DNA from: Tenacibaculum ovolyticum DSM 18103 | Lineage (GTDB): Bacteria; Bacteroidota; Bacteroidia; Flavobacteriales; Flavobacteriaceae | Direction: 5' to 3' | Assembly: GCF_000430545.1 (NCBI RefSeq) | Contig: NZ_AUMF01000025.1 | Location: 1-32,482, forward strand | Length of the DNA: 32,482 bases | Part shown: positions 7,218-15,527 of the stretch, piece by piece | Position numbering within the stretch: the first letter of the stretch is position 1 | How the letters are laid out: every line of letters starts with the position of its first letter | Program-made: the position numbers and the translations under genes | The notes under the pieces: generated by a model | Told to the model about the DNA's origin: nothing | The model's database searches: none | What the model saw: only the letters and a program-made list of their open reading frames with translations

Positions 7218-7673
7218 ATGAAAAAGATCAAATTACTCTCTTTAGTACTCGTTGTCCTTTTAACATCATGTGCTTCTTTAAAAATGGCACCTTACGATCA
7301 ATACTCTTATCAAAAATCTGTAGAAATAAAAATTGACACAGAAAACATAATCGCAAAAGCCACTACTACCTACGCAGAAAATAGTATTGAAATCGAACGT
7401 TTAAAAAACGATATGCGTAAAATAGTAGCTTACGAAAAATATAAACCTAATAATGAAATAACCTACAATATGTGGAAAATTATTTCAGACAAGGAAAAAA
7501 ACCTTATCGCCGGATTTTTAAACAGATGGGAAAAGAAAGGTAAACTATCTAGTTACTTTGTAAAAGAAGCTAACCAACAAATTACAGAAGCAATGAACTT
7601 ACTGGTTCGCTTTGAAGGAAAAAAGGAAATCGCAGATAAAAATCAACTTTTACAATATATCGGAAACAACTAA
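7218..7673 (+). CDS. Small lipoprotein in the lysis set, possible outer-membrane spanin-like protein
   Basis: The start is placed at the ATG at 7218, because from there the protein begins with a clean lipoprotein signal (MKKIKLLSLVLVVLLTSC, lipobox LTSC with Cys18). Longer readings from 7167 overlap the amidase gene and add an unlikely leader. The mature part, about 130 residues, is charged, mostly helical and contains no recognised domain. Its place right behind an endolysin suggests a role in outer-membrane disruption during lysis, as spanin lipoproteins have, but no inner-membrane partner is obvious. It is followed by a 107-residue gene after 6 bases. The lipoprotein nature is clear, the function is not. 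Confidence 0.7.
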   Translation: MKKIKLLSLVLVVLLTSCASLKMAPYDQYSYQKSVEIKIDTENIIAKATTTYAENSIEIERLKNDMRKIVAYEKYKPNNEITYNMWKIISDKEKNLIAGFLNRWEKKGKLSSYFVKEANQQITEAMNLLVRFEGKKEIADKNQLLQYIGNN

Positions 7674-7679
7674 ATTACT

Positions 7680-8003
7680 ATGGACTTTGAAAAGATATTA
7701 CAAGAATTAAAAAAATCATTATTTGACCTTTTTAAGGATAAATACACAGACTTTACATCAGAGTCAAAAAAGGACATTGAATACTTCTTAAACGAATCTA
7801 AAGAAAAGTTACAACGCTGGACTGTTCTTTTACAGGAAGAAAAACTAACACTAGATGATTATGAGTGGTTAATTAAAAGTCAAAAAGATTTATTTCACTT
7901 AAAAGCTTTGGAAACTGCAGGGGTTTCAAAAATAAGTTTGGGTCATTTTAAAAATAAAGTTGTAAAAACAATTATTGATACTATCAAAGTATTAATTTTT
8001 TAA
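7680..8003 (+). CDS. Small soluble protein of unknown function, lysis set
   Basis: This 107-residue protein has no signal peptide. The helical, charged N-terminal half (IEYFLNESKEKLQRWTVLLQ) could form a coiled coil. The C-terminal end turns hydrophobic (VVKTIIDTIKVLIF) and could attach to a membrane, but is short for a holin segment. It begins 6 bases after the lipoprotein stop and is followed by a strong terminator, so it is the last gene of the amidase-lipoprotein operon. I do not recognise a family. Holin-like or anti-holin functions are possible but not shown by the sequence. Confidence 0.6.
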   Translation: MDFEKILQELKKSLFDLFKDKYTDFTSESKKDIEYFLNESKEKLQRWTVLLQEEKLTLDDYEWLIKSQKDLFHLKALETAGVSKISLGHFKNKVVKTIIDTIKVLIF

Positions 8004-8015
8004 CACCTAAATCAC

Positions 8016-8061
8016 AAAATCGCTTAAAAAAACGTGTCTATACATTTTTTAAAGCGATTTT
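8016..8061. terminator. Bidirectional terminator between lysis set and phospholipase gene
   Basis: AAAATCGCTTAAAAAA (from 8016) pairs with TTTTTTAAAGCGATTTT (8045-8061), with one unpaired base. The A/T flanks give U-rich 3' ends on both strands. It serves the plus-strand genes ending at 8003 and the minus-strand gene ending at 8111. Confidence 0.75.
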
Positions 8062-8110
8062 ATTTATCCTTTCAACTTCAAACCAATAATATTTAACAAA
8101 AGGATTATTT

Positions 8111-9640
8111 TTATTTAAAGTCTTTTTTTCTTTGATCTATTAAAAATGTTGGAGTCACCTGAAATTCTTTCCACAACAACATTAACTCATTAAATAAAGG
8201 TATTGATGTTGATCTACTACCATACTGTATAATAATATTAGCCAATAAGTTATAACATGCCGTGTATTCTCCACTAGCAATTAAGCTATCTAGCATATTA
8301 TTAGCTTTGTCTTTTTTTGTAAACCACAATGTAGTACCAAATGAAGCACTTTTAATAGAATTATCTATAATCTCATTGCTTATATCACCTGTATATTTAA
8401 CTATTTTTTCCCAATTCCTAACTCTCTCTGGTTTTTTCATTTGATTTCCTGAAGAATCTTTACACCTTAATTCATAAACAGTAGATGAAATTACCTTATT
8501 CGGAAAAGCACTATATATTGCCGTTGCATGTTGCCTTCTATCGTTTTTAAGAAAAATAACACCTGCCATTCGCATTAATGATTTTGCCCTATTAGCTATA
8601 TAAAATCCAACTCTTCTAGGTGGCAAAAACAACTGCTGATCTATACCCGTTTGATTTTGCATTAATTTAGAAAGTGAGAAAAACAAAAAATGTATAAAGG
8701 ATAATACAGCAAAAAAAACTACACTTATAGTGTACCATACCAACCATTTTTTCACAAAGAAAAAAACAGTAGCCGCTAACACCATTAACAATGTAAATGC
8801 ACTAGACAACAATGAAACATAAACACTAAACTTGCTTTTTGAAGCAAATTCAAAGCCTTTACCTGCATAAGGAGAAGCAACATCACTTACAAAATACAAA
8901 TCATAATCATCATCATTACTCCTTTGCGCTTCAGAAACAAAAACCGAAGTACCTTGATTATCTACAATACCACCATCCATTAAACCCACTTCATTTAAAT
9001 TATTATGGTTAGGTGTAAAATCATGCGGAAATCCAATAGGCTCAAACCCTCCAGGAAAAGCAGTAGAAGCAGCTATAACATCTCCTAGCTTTATATCATT
9101 AATAACATGTTTGTATTTACTATGAGATTTCCCGTTTCCAAACCTTTTTTTGTTTCCCTTTATATTTTGAAATCTAAATTGATGGGTACTATCAAAATCT
9201 GTAGCATTAAAAATCACGCGCTCTAAATGAGTTTTTTTACTCCCTTCATTAATCAAATTCTGAATTTGCCCAAGTGTAGTATGATTTGTAAAATTATTGT
9301 ACTCTATTGCAAAAGCATTAATTGGGTTTTTCCTTTTGTGCTTATTTTCCTTTTTATTCCATACCAAAGGACCACGTAAGTGACTAATAGCATTACTAGC
9401 TAACTCATCTTTAGCTAACCATAGATAATAATCATCTAGAAAAGTATTAAACTTTTTTCCTTCAATTTGAGATTGTGCATACTTCACCCCAGTAATAGTA
9501 CCTCCCGATACCGTAGATATTGCCTTAACATTCTCTAATAACCCAACTTTCTCAAGTAAAGAAAGGGTTCCTAATGAAAAACAGGCCGCCCTATAACCGC
9601 CGCCTGAAAAACACAAAGCAATAGTTTTAAAAATTTCCAT
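8111..9640 (-). CDS. Patatin-like phospholipase with two membrane segments
   Basis: This 509-residue protein is a predicted lipid acyl hydrolase. The oxyanion loop is SGGGYRA (residues 12-18), the nucleophile elbow is TVSGG with Ser45, and the partner aspartate is Asp222 in MDGGIVDN. The catalytic Ser-Asp dyad is therefore complete, although the elbow starts with Thr rather than the usual Gly. Two hydrophobic segments follow at about 272-296 and 299-323, so the catalytic domain is probably held at the inner membrane on the cytoplasmic side. The last 180 residues are soluble and unassigned. It ends at a shared terminator and has no operon partner. It sits at the right edge of the phage-derived region and may be cargo, for example a defence or effector lipase, or an ordinary lipid-turnover enzyme. 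Confidence 0.8.
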   Translation of the reverse strand: MEIFKTIALCFSGGGYRAACFSLGTLSLLEKVGLLENVKAISTVSGGTITGVKYAQSQIEGKKFNTFLDDYYLWLAKDELASNAISHLRGPLVWNKKENKHKRKNPINAFAIEYNNFTNHTTLGQIQNLINEGSKKTHLERVIFNATDFDSTHQFRFQNIKGNKKRFGNGKSHSKYKHVINDIKLGDVIAASTAFPGGFEPIGFPHDFTPNHNNLNEVGLMDGGIVDNQGTSVFVSEAQRSNDDDYDLYFVSDVASPYAGKGFEFASKSKFSVYVSLLSSAFTLLMVLAATVFFFVKKWLVWYTISVVFFAVLSFIHFLFFSLSKLMQNQTGIDQQLFLPPRRVGFYIANRAKSLMRMAGVIFLKNDRRQHATAIYSAFPNKVISSTVYELRCKDSSGNQMKKPERVRNWEKIVKYTGDISNEIIDNSIKSASFGTTLWFTKKDKANNMLDSLIASGEYTACYNLLANIIIQYGSRSTSIPLFNELMLLWKEFQVTPTFLIDQRKKDFK

Positions 9641-9720
9641 AAAAATAATTTGGTTAATAAATTAAAATACATTGAAGAAGAATTCACCTAACCTTTTCTT
9701 TCACTCAACAGGCCTTAAAA

Positions 9721-9834
9721 CTACTTCTTTTTTGTTTTCAAAATAAAACCAAATACTGTCTTTTCAGTAAATTTCCATTGCATCAAACTTCCTGTACAAG
9801 CATTACACACCCAACTATCTGCAGTTAAATTCAA
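9721..9834 (-). CDS. Possible 37-residue protein with a Cys pair
   Basis: Between the phospholipase and ribE the minus strand holds a frame ending at TAG (9721-9723). It reads NLTADSWVCNACTGSLMQW and then a basic tail. WVCNAC resembles half of a zinc knuckle. The only in-frame start is TTG (9832-9834), and a TAA lies six codons upstream. It is therefore either a tiny gene with a weak start or the tail of a lost gene. The rest of 9641-9864 shows no other gene. Confidence 0.25.
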   Translation of the reverse strand: MNLTADSWVCNACTGSLMQWKFTEKTVFGFILKTKKK

Positions 9835-9864
9835 TACATTTTTTACACTAAAAAAACAATTCCA

Positions 9865-10455
9865 TTATTTATTTAGTTTTTGTAACCGTGCAACATATTT
9901 ACCAATTACATCAAATTCAAGATTAATTCTACTTCCTACTTTAAAATTTTTAAAAGTAGTATGTGCTAATGTATATGGTATTATCGCAACACTAAATTCA
10001 TCTTTTTTTGAATTTACGACAGTTAAACTTACACCATTAACAGTAATCGATCCTTTTTCAATTGTTATACTACCTTCTTCATAATCATAAGAAAAAGTAA
10101 AAACAGTACTTCCGCCTTCGTCTTTAATATCTTTACAAACACCTACTCTATCAACATGCCCTTGCACAATATGACCATCTAAACGAGCACCTAGTTTCAT
10201 TGCTCTTTCAAGATTTACTTCATGTCCTATCTTTAAATCTCCAATATTTGTCTTATCAAGCGTTTCTTTTATCGCTGTAACAGTATACACATCATTAACA
10301 ATATTAACAACAGTTAAACATACACCATTATGCGCTACACTCTGATCTATCTTTAACTCATTAGTTATATTACTCTGAACAGTTATATGTAAGTTCTCTT
10401 GTTCTTTTGTTACTCTTTGTACAATTCCAACAGTTTCAATTATTCCAGTAAACAT
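9865..10455 (-). CDS. ribE: Riboflavin synthase, alpha subunit
   Basis: This 196-residue enzyme performs the last step of vitamin B2 synthesis: two 6,7-dimethyl-8-ribityllumazine molecules give riboflavin and a pyrimidinedione. It has the internal duplication typical of the family: two lumazine-binding barrels (about 1-95 and 96-190), with MFTGIIETVG at the start, GVCLTVV in the first half and GVSLTVV in the second. DGHIVQGHVD marks the join. The length matches the usual 190-215. It stands alone among metabolic genes, divergent from pdxA across a 61-base gap with candidate promoters for both. The gap downstream (9641-9864) shows no clear terminator. Confidence 0.96.
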   Translation of the reverse strand: MFTGIIETVGIVQRVTKEQENLHITVQSNITNELKIDQSVAHNGVCLTVVNIVNDVYTVTAIKETLDKTNIGDLKIGHEVNLERAMKLGARLDGHIVQGHVDRVGVCKDIKDEGGSTVFTFSYDYEEGSITIEKGSITVNGVSLTVVNSKKDEFSVAIIPYTLAHTTFKNFKVGSRINLEFDVIGKYVARLQKLNK

Positions 10456-10470
10456 TCTCTAAATTTTAGT

Positions 10471-10478
10471 TACTTTTG
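10471..10478 (+). promoter_or_regulatory. -7 promoter element for pdxA
   Basis: TACTTTTG fits TAnnTTTG. Transcription would begin about 5-7 bases later, leaving a leader of about 32 bases before the pdxA ATG at 10517. No matching -33 TTG is seen at the usual distance. Confidence 0.45.
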
Positions 10479-10485
10479 TTTACAT

Positions 10486-10493
10486 CAAAAATA
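10486..10493 (-). promoter_or_regulatory. -7 promoter element for ribE
   Basis: On the minus strand this reads TATTTTTG, a full match to TAnnTTTG. A start near 10480 gives a leader of about 25 bases before the ribE ATG at 10455. It faces the pdxA element 7 bases away, so the two polymerase sites overlap. Confidence 0.45.
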
Positions 10494-10516
10494 CAACTTT
10501 ACCTACGAAAGTAACT

Positions 10517-11551
10517 ATGGAGCAAACAAACAAAATTATTGTTGGAATTTCAGTTGGAGATATAAACGGAATTGGTATTGAAATTATTTTAAAAACTTTT
10601 GAAGACAAGCGCATGCTTGAGTTTTGTACTCCTGTTATATTTGCTTCAAATAGATTAATTTCTTACCACAAGAAAAACCTGAAATTAAACAATAATATTC
10701 ATGGTATTAATTTAATTGATAAAATTGCGCACGGAAAAATTAACTTAATGAACTCTTGGAAAGAAGAAGTTAAGATAACAATAGGTAAAACTACAGATAT
10801 AGGTGGTGAGTTCGCATACAAATCACTTGAAGCAGCTACAAATGCTTTAAAAAGCAATCATATTGATATTTTACTTACCGCTCCTATTAGTAAAGAGAAC
10901 ATTCAATCAGAACATTTTAATTTCCCTGGACACACTGAGTATTTAGAGGAAAAATTAGACGGTAAAAGTTTAATGATATTAATGACTGATGAGCTACGTA
11001 TTGGCTTAATTACAGGTCATATTCCTGTTTCTAAAATAGCAGAAACCATTACTCCTCAATTAATAAAGGAAAAAGTTGAAACAATGTACACTTCTTTAAA
11101 ACAAGATTTTAGCATTAACAAACCTAAAATAGCAATATTAGGATTAAATCCTCATTGTGGAGATAACGGAATTATAGGTAAAGAAGATGATGAAATTGTT
11201 CGTCCAACAATAGCCGAAATCAAAGAATCTGGAAAATTAGTTTTCGGTCCTTATGCGGCTGATGGTTTTTTTGGTTCAGAAACGCACAAACAATTTGATG
11301 GTGTTTTAGCGATGTACCATGATCAAGGTTTAGCACCTTTTAAAGCATTATCATTTGGTAATGGTGTAAATTTCACCGCAGGCTTAAGTAAAATAAGAAC
11401 CTCTCCTGATCACGGAACTGGTTTTGATATTGCTGGTAAAAACAAAGCGAACCCCTCGTCATTCAAAGAAGCTTTATTCGCCTCATTACAAATATTTAAG
11501 AACCGAAAACAAAATACAGAACTTGCAAAAAACACCTTAAAAGTTAAATAG
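10517..11551 (+). CDS. pdxA: 4-hydroxythreonine-4-phosphate dehydrogenase
   Basis: This 344-residue NAD-dependent enzyme oxidises 4-phosphooxy-L-threonine in the DXP-dependent route to pyridoxal 5'-phosphate. The three metal-binding histidines are present: His139 in FPGHTEY, His213 in LNPHCGDNG and His268 in YHDQGLAPFK. The N-terminal GDINGIG (about 14-20) and TSPDHGTGFDIAG (about 295-307) are also family signatures. The length is normal (about 330-350). The start at 10517 gives MEQTNKIIVGISVGD, which agrees with the family. It has its own promoter and no operon partner. The next gene, yceD, starts 70 bases on with a strong promoter of its own. Confidence 0.95.
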   Translation: MEQTNKIIVGISVGDINGIGIEIILKTFEDKRMLEFCTPVIFASNRLISYHKKNLKLNNNIHGINLIDKIAHGKINLMNSWKEEVKITIGKTTDIGGEFAYKSLEAATNALKSNHIDILLTAPISKENIQSEHFNFPGHTEYLEEKLDGKSLMILMTDELRIGLITGHIPVSKIAETITPQLIKEKVETMYTSLKQDFSINKPKIAILGLNPHCGDNGIIGKEDDEIVRPTIAEIKESGKLVFGPYAADGFFGSETHKQFDGVLAMYHDQGLAPFKALSFGNGVNFTAGLSKIRTSPDHGTGFDIAGKNKANPSSFKEALFASLQIFKNRKQNTELAKNTLKVK

Positions 11552-11593
11552 TATTTTTTTTTAGGTAAAATATAAAAATATAAACATTTTTTA

Positions 11594-11601
11594 TATCTTT
11601 G
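11594..11601 (+). promoter_or_regulatory. Strong Bacteroidota -7 element for yceD-rpmF
   Basis: TATCTTTG followed by CA is the classic flavobacterial -7 form. The expected start is at about 11607, 15 bases before the yceD ATG. Such strong promoters are common before ribosomal protein genes. No -33 TTG is evident. Confidence 0.6.
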
Positions 11602-11621
11602 CACGCTCAAATTGATCTTAA

Positions 11622-12161
11622 ATGAAAGACTTAAAAGAATTCAATATACCTTATGTAGGTTTAAAAGAAGGCAGTCATTTATTTGAATATCAAATTGGAA
11701 GCACGTTCTTTGAAGCATTTAAATTCGATGAATTTAACAATGTTGATCTAAAAACCGATATTAATTTTGTAAAGAAAAGTACATTATTTGAACTTTCTTT
11801 CTCAACAAAGGGAACCGTAAACGTACCTTGTGATACTACCGGTGAGCTATTTGACCTAGAAATTGAAGGCTCTTTAGATTTAGTTGTTAATTTTGGACCT
11901 GAATACAACGACGAACATGATGAAATTTTGATACTTCCACACGAAGCATATGAAATAAATGTAGCTCAATACATATATGAGTTAATAGTACTATCTGTTC
12001 CTAGTAAAAGAATTCATCCAGATGTTTTAAACGGCACTATGGAATCTGAAGCTTTAAATAGATTAGAAGAATTAAGAATAAACGAAGAAAAAACTGTTGA
12101 AGAAAAAACGTCAGCAGACCCTAGATGGGATAAATTAAAGGATTTACTAACAGATAAATAA
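11622..12161 (+). CDS. yceD: YceD/DUF177 family protein, large-subunit rRNA accumulation
   Basis: This 179-residue cytoplasmic protein is of the YceD (DUF177) family, linked to 23S rRNA accumulation in bacteria and plastids. The family pattern of an N-terminal beta part, a central CDTTGE segment (about residues 66-71, [16 protein letters not shown]) and a C-terminal acidic region with [11 protein letters not shown] is visible. Many relatives carry a CxRCL metal site, which here is reduced to the single Cys in PCDTTG. Its start lies 15 bases after a strong promoter. rpmF follows 8 bases after the stop, the nearly universal arrangement, and this supports the assignment more than any single motif. 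Confidence 0.88.
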   Translation: MKDLKEFNIPYVGLKEGSHLFEYQIGSTFFEAFKFDEFNNVDLKTDINFVKKSTLFELSFSTKGTVNVPCDTTGELFDLEIEGSLDLVVNFGPEYNDEHDEILILPHEAYEINVAQYIYELIVLSVPSKRIHPDVLNGTMESEALNRLEELRINEEKTVEEKTSADPRWDKLKDLLTDK

Positions 12162-12169
12162 AACATAAA

Positions 12170-12364
12170 ATGGCACATCCAAAGAGAAAAATATCGAAAA
12201 CTAGAAGAGATAAAAGAAGAACTCACTATAAAGCTTCTGTACCTCAAATAGCTGTTGATCCTACAACTGGAGAAGCTCATTTATACCACAGAGCTCACTG
12301 GCACGAAGGTAAATTATACTACAGAGGTCAAGTAGTATTAGAAAATGCAGTTGTTGAAGCTTAA
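12170..12364 (+). CDS. rpmF: 50S ribosomal protein L32
   Basis: This 64-residue basic protein begins [20 protein letters not shown], the conserved start of L32, a component of the large ribosomal subunit. The middle ([14 protein letters not shown]) and the end ([15 protein letters not shown]) also match. The usual zinc-binding cysteines (CxxC...C) are absent: the site corresponds to [10 protein letters not shown], so this is the C-minus, zinc-free form common in Bacteroidota. It is translated 8 bases after yceD and followed by a strong terminator, closing a two-gene operon. Confidence 0.96.
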   Translation: MAHPKRKISKTRRDKRRTHYKASVPQIAVDPTTGEAHLYHRAHWHEGKLYYRGQVVLENAVVEA

Positions 12365-12382
12365 AAAAGTTTTTTACAAAAT

Positions 12383-12410
12383 AAAAAACCCTCTTTTCGA
12401 GGGTTTTTTT
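12383..12410 (+). terminator. Terminator after rpmF
   Basis: AAAAAACCCTC at 12383-12393 pairs with GAGGG at 12399-12403, with a TTTTC loop, and is followed by seven T. This textbook intrinsic terminator ends the yceD-rpmF transcript. Confidence 0.9.
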
Positions 12411-12475
12411 GTGTTTTAACACTAAAATTTAAGTTTTTTGATGTTTTTTCTTTAAAAAGGTGAAATAATTTTCAT

Positions 12476-12483
12476 TACTTTTG
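12476..12483 (+). promoter_or_regulatory. -7 promoter element for fabH-accB-accC
   Basis: TACTTTTG followed by AC fits TAnnTTTG. The expected start near 12489 leaves about 25 bases to the fabH ATG at 12514. It also explains why a TTG start at 12481 would be wrong, since that codon lies inside the promoter. Confidence 0.5.
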
Positions 12484-12513
12484 ACAACTGGTTTTATTAC
12501 AAAACAAACAATT

Positions 12514-13509
12514 ATGACTAAAACAACTGCAGCAATAACAGCAGTGGGAAAGTATGTCCCAGAGTATATTTTAACAAATAAAGAATTAGAAACTCTAGTA
12601 GACACTAATGACGAATGGATTACCAGCAGAACAGGTATAAAAGAAAGAAGAATTCTTAAAGGAGAAGCTCTTGGTACATCTTTTATGGCTATAAAAGCTG
12701 CTGAAGATTTAATCCAAAAATCAAAAATCGACCCAAAAGAAATCGATTTAGTAATTGTTGCAACAGCAACTCCAGATATGCTTGTTGCCTCAACAGCAAC
12801 ATATACTGCTACTCAAATAGGCGCGACAAATGCTTTTTCGTATGATTTACAAGCCGCTTGTTCAAGTTTTTTATTCGGAATGTCAACTGCAGCTAGTTAT
12901 ATAGAAAGCGGACGTTATAAAAAAATATTATTAATTGGAGCAGATAAAATGTCTTCAGTTATTAATTATTCAGATAGAGCTACTTGTATTATTTTTGGAG
13001 ATGGGGCTGGAGCAGCTTTATTTGAGCCAAACAATGAAGGTCTTGGCTTACAAGATGAATACTTGAGAAGTGATGGTATTGGTCGTGAGTTCTTAAAAAT
13101 TGAAGCTGGAGGTTCTATTTTACCAGCCTCAGAAGATACCTTAAAAAACAAGCAACATTTTGTTCACCAAGAAGGAAAAAGTGTATTTAAATATGCTGTT
13201 TCTAATATGGCTGATGTTTCTGAAAGAATGCTTACTAGAAATCATTTAACCAAAGACGATGTTCAATGGTTAGTGCCTCATCAAGCAAACAAAAGAATCA
13301 TTGAAGCTACTGCTAACAGAGTTGGTGTAGAAAGTGAAAAAGTAATGATGAACATACACAAGTACGGAAATACAACCTCTGCTACTTTACCACTATTACT
13401 TGCTGATTACGAAAATCAGTTAAAAAAAGGAGATAATTTAATTTTTGCTGCATTTGGTGGAGGCTTCACATGGGGAGCTATCTATTTAAAATGGGCATAC
13501 AATTCATAA
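12514..13509 (+). CDS. fabH: 3-oxoacyl-ACP synthase III (FabH)
   Basis: This 331-residue enzyme condenses acetyl-CoA with malonyl-ACP to start fatty acid synthesis. The catalytic triad is present: Cys116 in LQAACSSFLFG, His256 in VPHQANKRI and Asn286 in KYGNTTSA. The C-terminal glycine motif GGGFTWGA (about 315-322) is also present. I take the ATG at 12514, giving MTKTTAAITAVGKYVP. A longer reading from TTG 12481 would run through the -7 element. The gene is followed by accB (26 bases) and accC, so the operon supplies both the malonyl-CoA carboxylase parts and the initiating synthase. Branched-chain primers are also used by Bacteroidota FabH, but specificity cannot be read here. Confidence 0.95.
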   Translation: MTKTTAAITAVGKYVPEYILTNKELETLVDTNDEWITSRTGIKERRILKGEALGTSFMAIKAAEDLIQKSKIDPKEIDLVIVATATPDMLVASTATYTATQIGATNAFSYDLQAACSSFLFGMSTAASYIESGRYKKILLIGADKMSSVINYSDRATCIIFGDGAGAALFEPNNEGLGLQDEYLRSDGIGREFLKIEAGGSILPASEDTLKNKQHFVHQEGKSVFKYAVSNMADVSERMLTRNHLTKDDVQWLVPHQANKRIIEATANRVGVESEKVMMNIHKYGNTTSATLPLLLADYENQLKKGDNLIFAAFGGGFTWGAIYLKWAYNS

Positions 13510-13535
13510 AAAACCAAACAACTAAAATTAGGAAT

Positions 13536-14012
13536 ATGGATATTAAAGAAATTCAAAGTCTTATAAAATTTGTAGCAAAGTCAGGTGCAAGTGAAGTAAA
13601 GTTAGAAATGGAAGATATTAAAATCACCATTAAAACTGGAAGCGAAACTCCTGAAACTACAATTATTCAAGCAGCTGCCCCTATGGCTGTAGCTCCTCAA
13701 ATAGCGGCACAAGCCCCAGTACCCCAAGCTGCCCCTGTAACAGAAACTTCAAGTACTGAAGAAGATTCTAAATACATTACAATAAAATCTCCAATTATTG
13801 GAACTTTTTATAGAAAGCCATCTCCAGATAAACCAAACTTTGCTGAAGTTGGAACTGAAGTAAAAATTGGTGATACTGTTTGTGTTATTGAAGCAATGAA
13901 ATTATTTAACGAAATTGAATCTGAAATTTCAGGTAAAATAGTTAAAGTATTAGTAGATGATGCTTCTCCGGTAGAATTTGATCAACCACTATTCTTAGTA
14001 GATCCATCTTAA
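13536..14012 (+). CDS. accB: Biotin carboxyl carrier protein of acetyl-CoA carboxylase
   Basis: This 158-residue carrier shuttles carboxyl groups on biotin between biotin carboxylase and carboxyltransferase. The biotinylation site is Lys122 in IEAMKLFNEI, within the C-terminal barrel (about 78-158). The N-terminal 40 residues bind partner subunits. They are joined by a flexible Ala/Pro-rich linker (about 45-70, with AAAPMAVAPQIAAQAPVPQA). The start at 13536 gives MDIKEIQSLIKFVAKSG, as in homologues. The upstream in-frame ATG at 13470 lies within fabH and is rejected. The gene lies between fabH and accC in one operon. Confidence 0.95.
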   Translation: MDIKEIQSLIKFVAKSGASEVKLEMEDIKITIKTGSETPETTIIQAAAPMAVAPQIAAQAPVPQAAPVTETSSTEEDSKYITIKSPIIGTFYRKPSPDKPNFAEVGTEVKIGDTVCVIEAMKLFNEIESEISGKIVKVLVDDASPVEFDQPLFLVDPS

Positions 14013-14082
14013 TTAACATATAACTTCAAATAAATAACAGCTTTTGCTTTATTTATTTGGAGTTTTTAAATTTTTACAACGT

Positions 14083-15420
14083 ATGTTTAAAAAGATATTA
14101 ATTGCCAATAGAGGTGAAATTGCGCTACGCGTAATTAGAACCTGTAAAGAAATGGGAATAAAAACTGTAGCTGTATATTCTAAAGCAGATACAGAAAGTT
14201 TACACGTAAAATTTGCCGACGAGGCAGTTTGTATTGGGCCTGCACCTAGTAGTGAATCTTATTTAAAAATGGATCGAATTATTGCTGCTGCCGAAATTAC
14301 AAACGCTGATGCAATTCATCCTGGTTATGGTTTCTTATCAGAAAATGCTAAATTTTCTAAATTATGTGATGAACATGATATAAAATTTATTGGAGCTTCG
14401 CCTGAAATGATTGATCGTATGGGAGATAAAGCAAATGCTAAATCTACGATGATCTCTGCTGGAGTACCATGTGTACCAGGTAGTGAAGGTGTAATACCTA
14501 CTTTTGAAGATTGTGAAAAAACGGCTATCGAAACTGGTTATCCTGTAATGCTAAAAGCATCTGCTGGTGGTGGTGGAAAAGGAATGCGTGCTGTTTGGAA
14601 AGCTGAAGACTTAAAAGATGCATGGGATTCTGCTCGTCACGAATCTAAAGCAGCTTTTGGTAATGATGATATGTATATGGAGAAGCTTATTGAAGAGCCT
14701 CGCCATATTGAAATTCAAATTATTGGAGATTCTTACGGTAAAGCTTGTCATTTATCAGAAAGAGATTGTTCTGTACAACGTCGTCATCAAAAACTAACAG
14801 AAGAAACTCCTTCTCCGTTTATGACCGATGAATTACGTACATTAATGGGAGATGCTGCGGTAAAAGCTGCTGAATACATTAAGTACGAAGGTGCTGGAAC
14901 TGTTGAATTCTTAGTAGATAAACATCGTAACTTCTACTTCATGGAAATGAATACTCGTATTCAAGTAGAGCACCCAATTACTGAAGAGGTAGTAGATTAT
15001 GATTTAATTCGCGAACAAATTTTAGTAGCTTCAGGAGTACCTATTTCTGGTAAAAATTATTTACCACAATTACACTCTATTGAATGTAGAATTAACGCTG
15101 AAGATCCTCATAATGGATTTAGACCAGCTCCTGGAAAGATAACATCATATCATGCTCCTGGAGGTCATGGAGTTCGTATAGATACACATGTATATGCTGG
15201 TTATATGATTCCTCCAAATTATGATTCAATGATTTCTAAATTAATTGTTACTGCACAAACTCGTGAAGAAGCAATAAATAAGATGAAACGTGCTTTAGAT
15301 GAATATGTGATTGAAGGTATAAAAACTACGATTCCTTTTCATAGACAACTAATGGATCATCCTGATTATATTGCTGGTAATTACACCACAAAATTCATGG
15401 AAGATTTTGAAATGAAATAA
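14083..15420 (+). CDS. accC: Biotin carboxylase of acetyl-CoA carboxylase
   Basis: This 445-residue ATP-grasp enzyme carboxylates biotin on AccB using bicarbonate and ATP. Visible signatures are the N-terminal [19 protein letters not shown], the glycine-rich ATP loop [24 protein letters not shown] [14 protein letters not shown], and the active-site segment [15 protein letters not shown]. The C-terminal biotin carboxylase domain is complete and the length is standard (about 445-450). I start at the ATG at 14083 ([11 protein letters not shown]). The frame extends to 14044, but that would add a non-conserved leader. The gene ends 4 bases before a terminator, closing the fabH-accB-accC operon. 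Confidence 0.96.
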   Translation: MFKKILIANRGEIALRVIRTCKEMGIKTVAVYSKADTESLHVKFADEAVCIGPAPSSESYLKMDRIIAAAEITNADAIHPGYGFLSENAKFSKLCDEHDIKFIGASPEMIDRMGDKANAKSTMISAGVPCVPGSEGVIPTFEDCEKTAIETGYPVMLKASAGGGGKGMRAVWKAEDLKDAWDSARHESKAAFGNDDMYMEKLIEEPRHIEIQIIGDSYGKACHLSERDCSVQRRHQKLTEETPSPFMTDELRTLMGDAAVKAAEYIKYEGAGTVEFLVDKHRNFYFMEMNTRIQVEHPITEEVVDYDLIREQILVASGVPISGKNYLPQLHSIECRINAEDPHNGFRPAPGKITSYHAPGGHGVRIDTHVYAGYMIPPNYDSMISKLIVTAQTREEAINKMKRALDEYVIEGIKTTIPFHRQLMDHPDYIAGNYTTKFMEDFEMK

Positions 15421-15424
15421 AGAT

Positions 15425-15463
15425 AAAAAAAGAGTTAATGTATTTTCATTAACTCTTTTTTAT
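15425..15463 (+). terminator. Terminator after accC
   Basis: AAAAAAAGAGTTAATG pairs with CATTAACTCTTTTTT around a TATTTT loop. The A- and T-runs allow action on both strands, but only the plus-strand operon ends here. Confidence 0.88.
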
Positions 15464-15527
15464 TACCTTTTTGTGTAATTTATAATTTAAACATCGTCTA
15501 AAGGTTATAATCAAAAAGTTATAATCC

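Noticed and set aside
10399..10581. Plus-strand 60-residue frame across the ribE-pdxA gap
   Set aside because: Overlaps both genes and the promoter region; Tyr/Asn-rich composition of AT-rich noncoding DNA.
11552..11621. Weak AT hairpin after pdxA as terminator
   Set aside because: The stem is only A/T pairs, short and imperfect. Not distinguishable from background.
12481..12513. Upstream TTG start for fabH
   Set aside because: Lies inside a -7 promoter element. The ATG at 12514 gives the conserved start.
13470..13535. Longer accB start within fabH
   Set aside because: The added residues are the shifted reading of the fabH end. Homologues start at the ATG at 13536.
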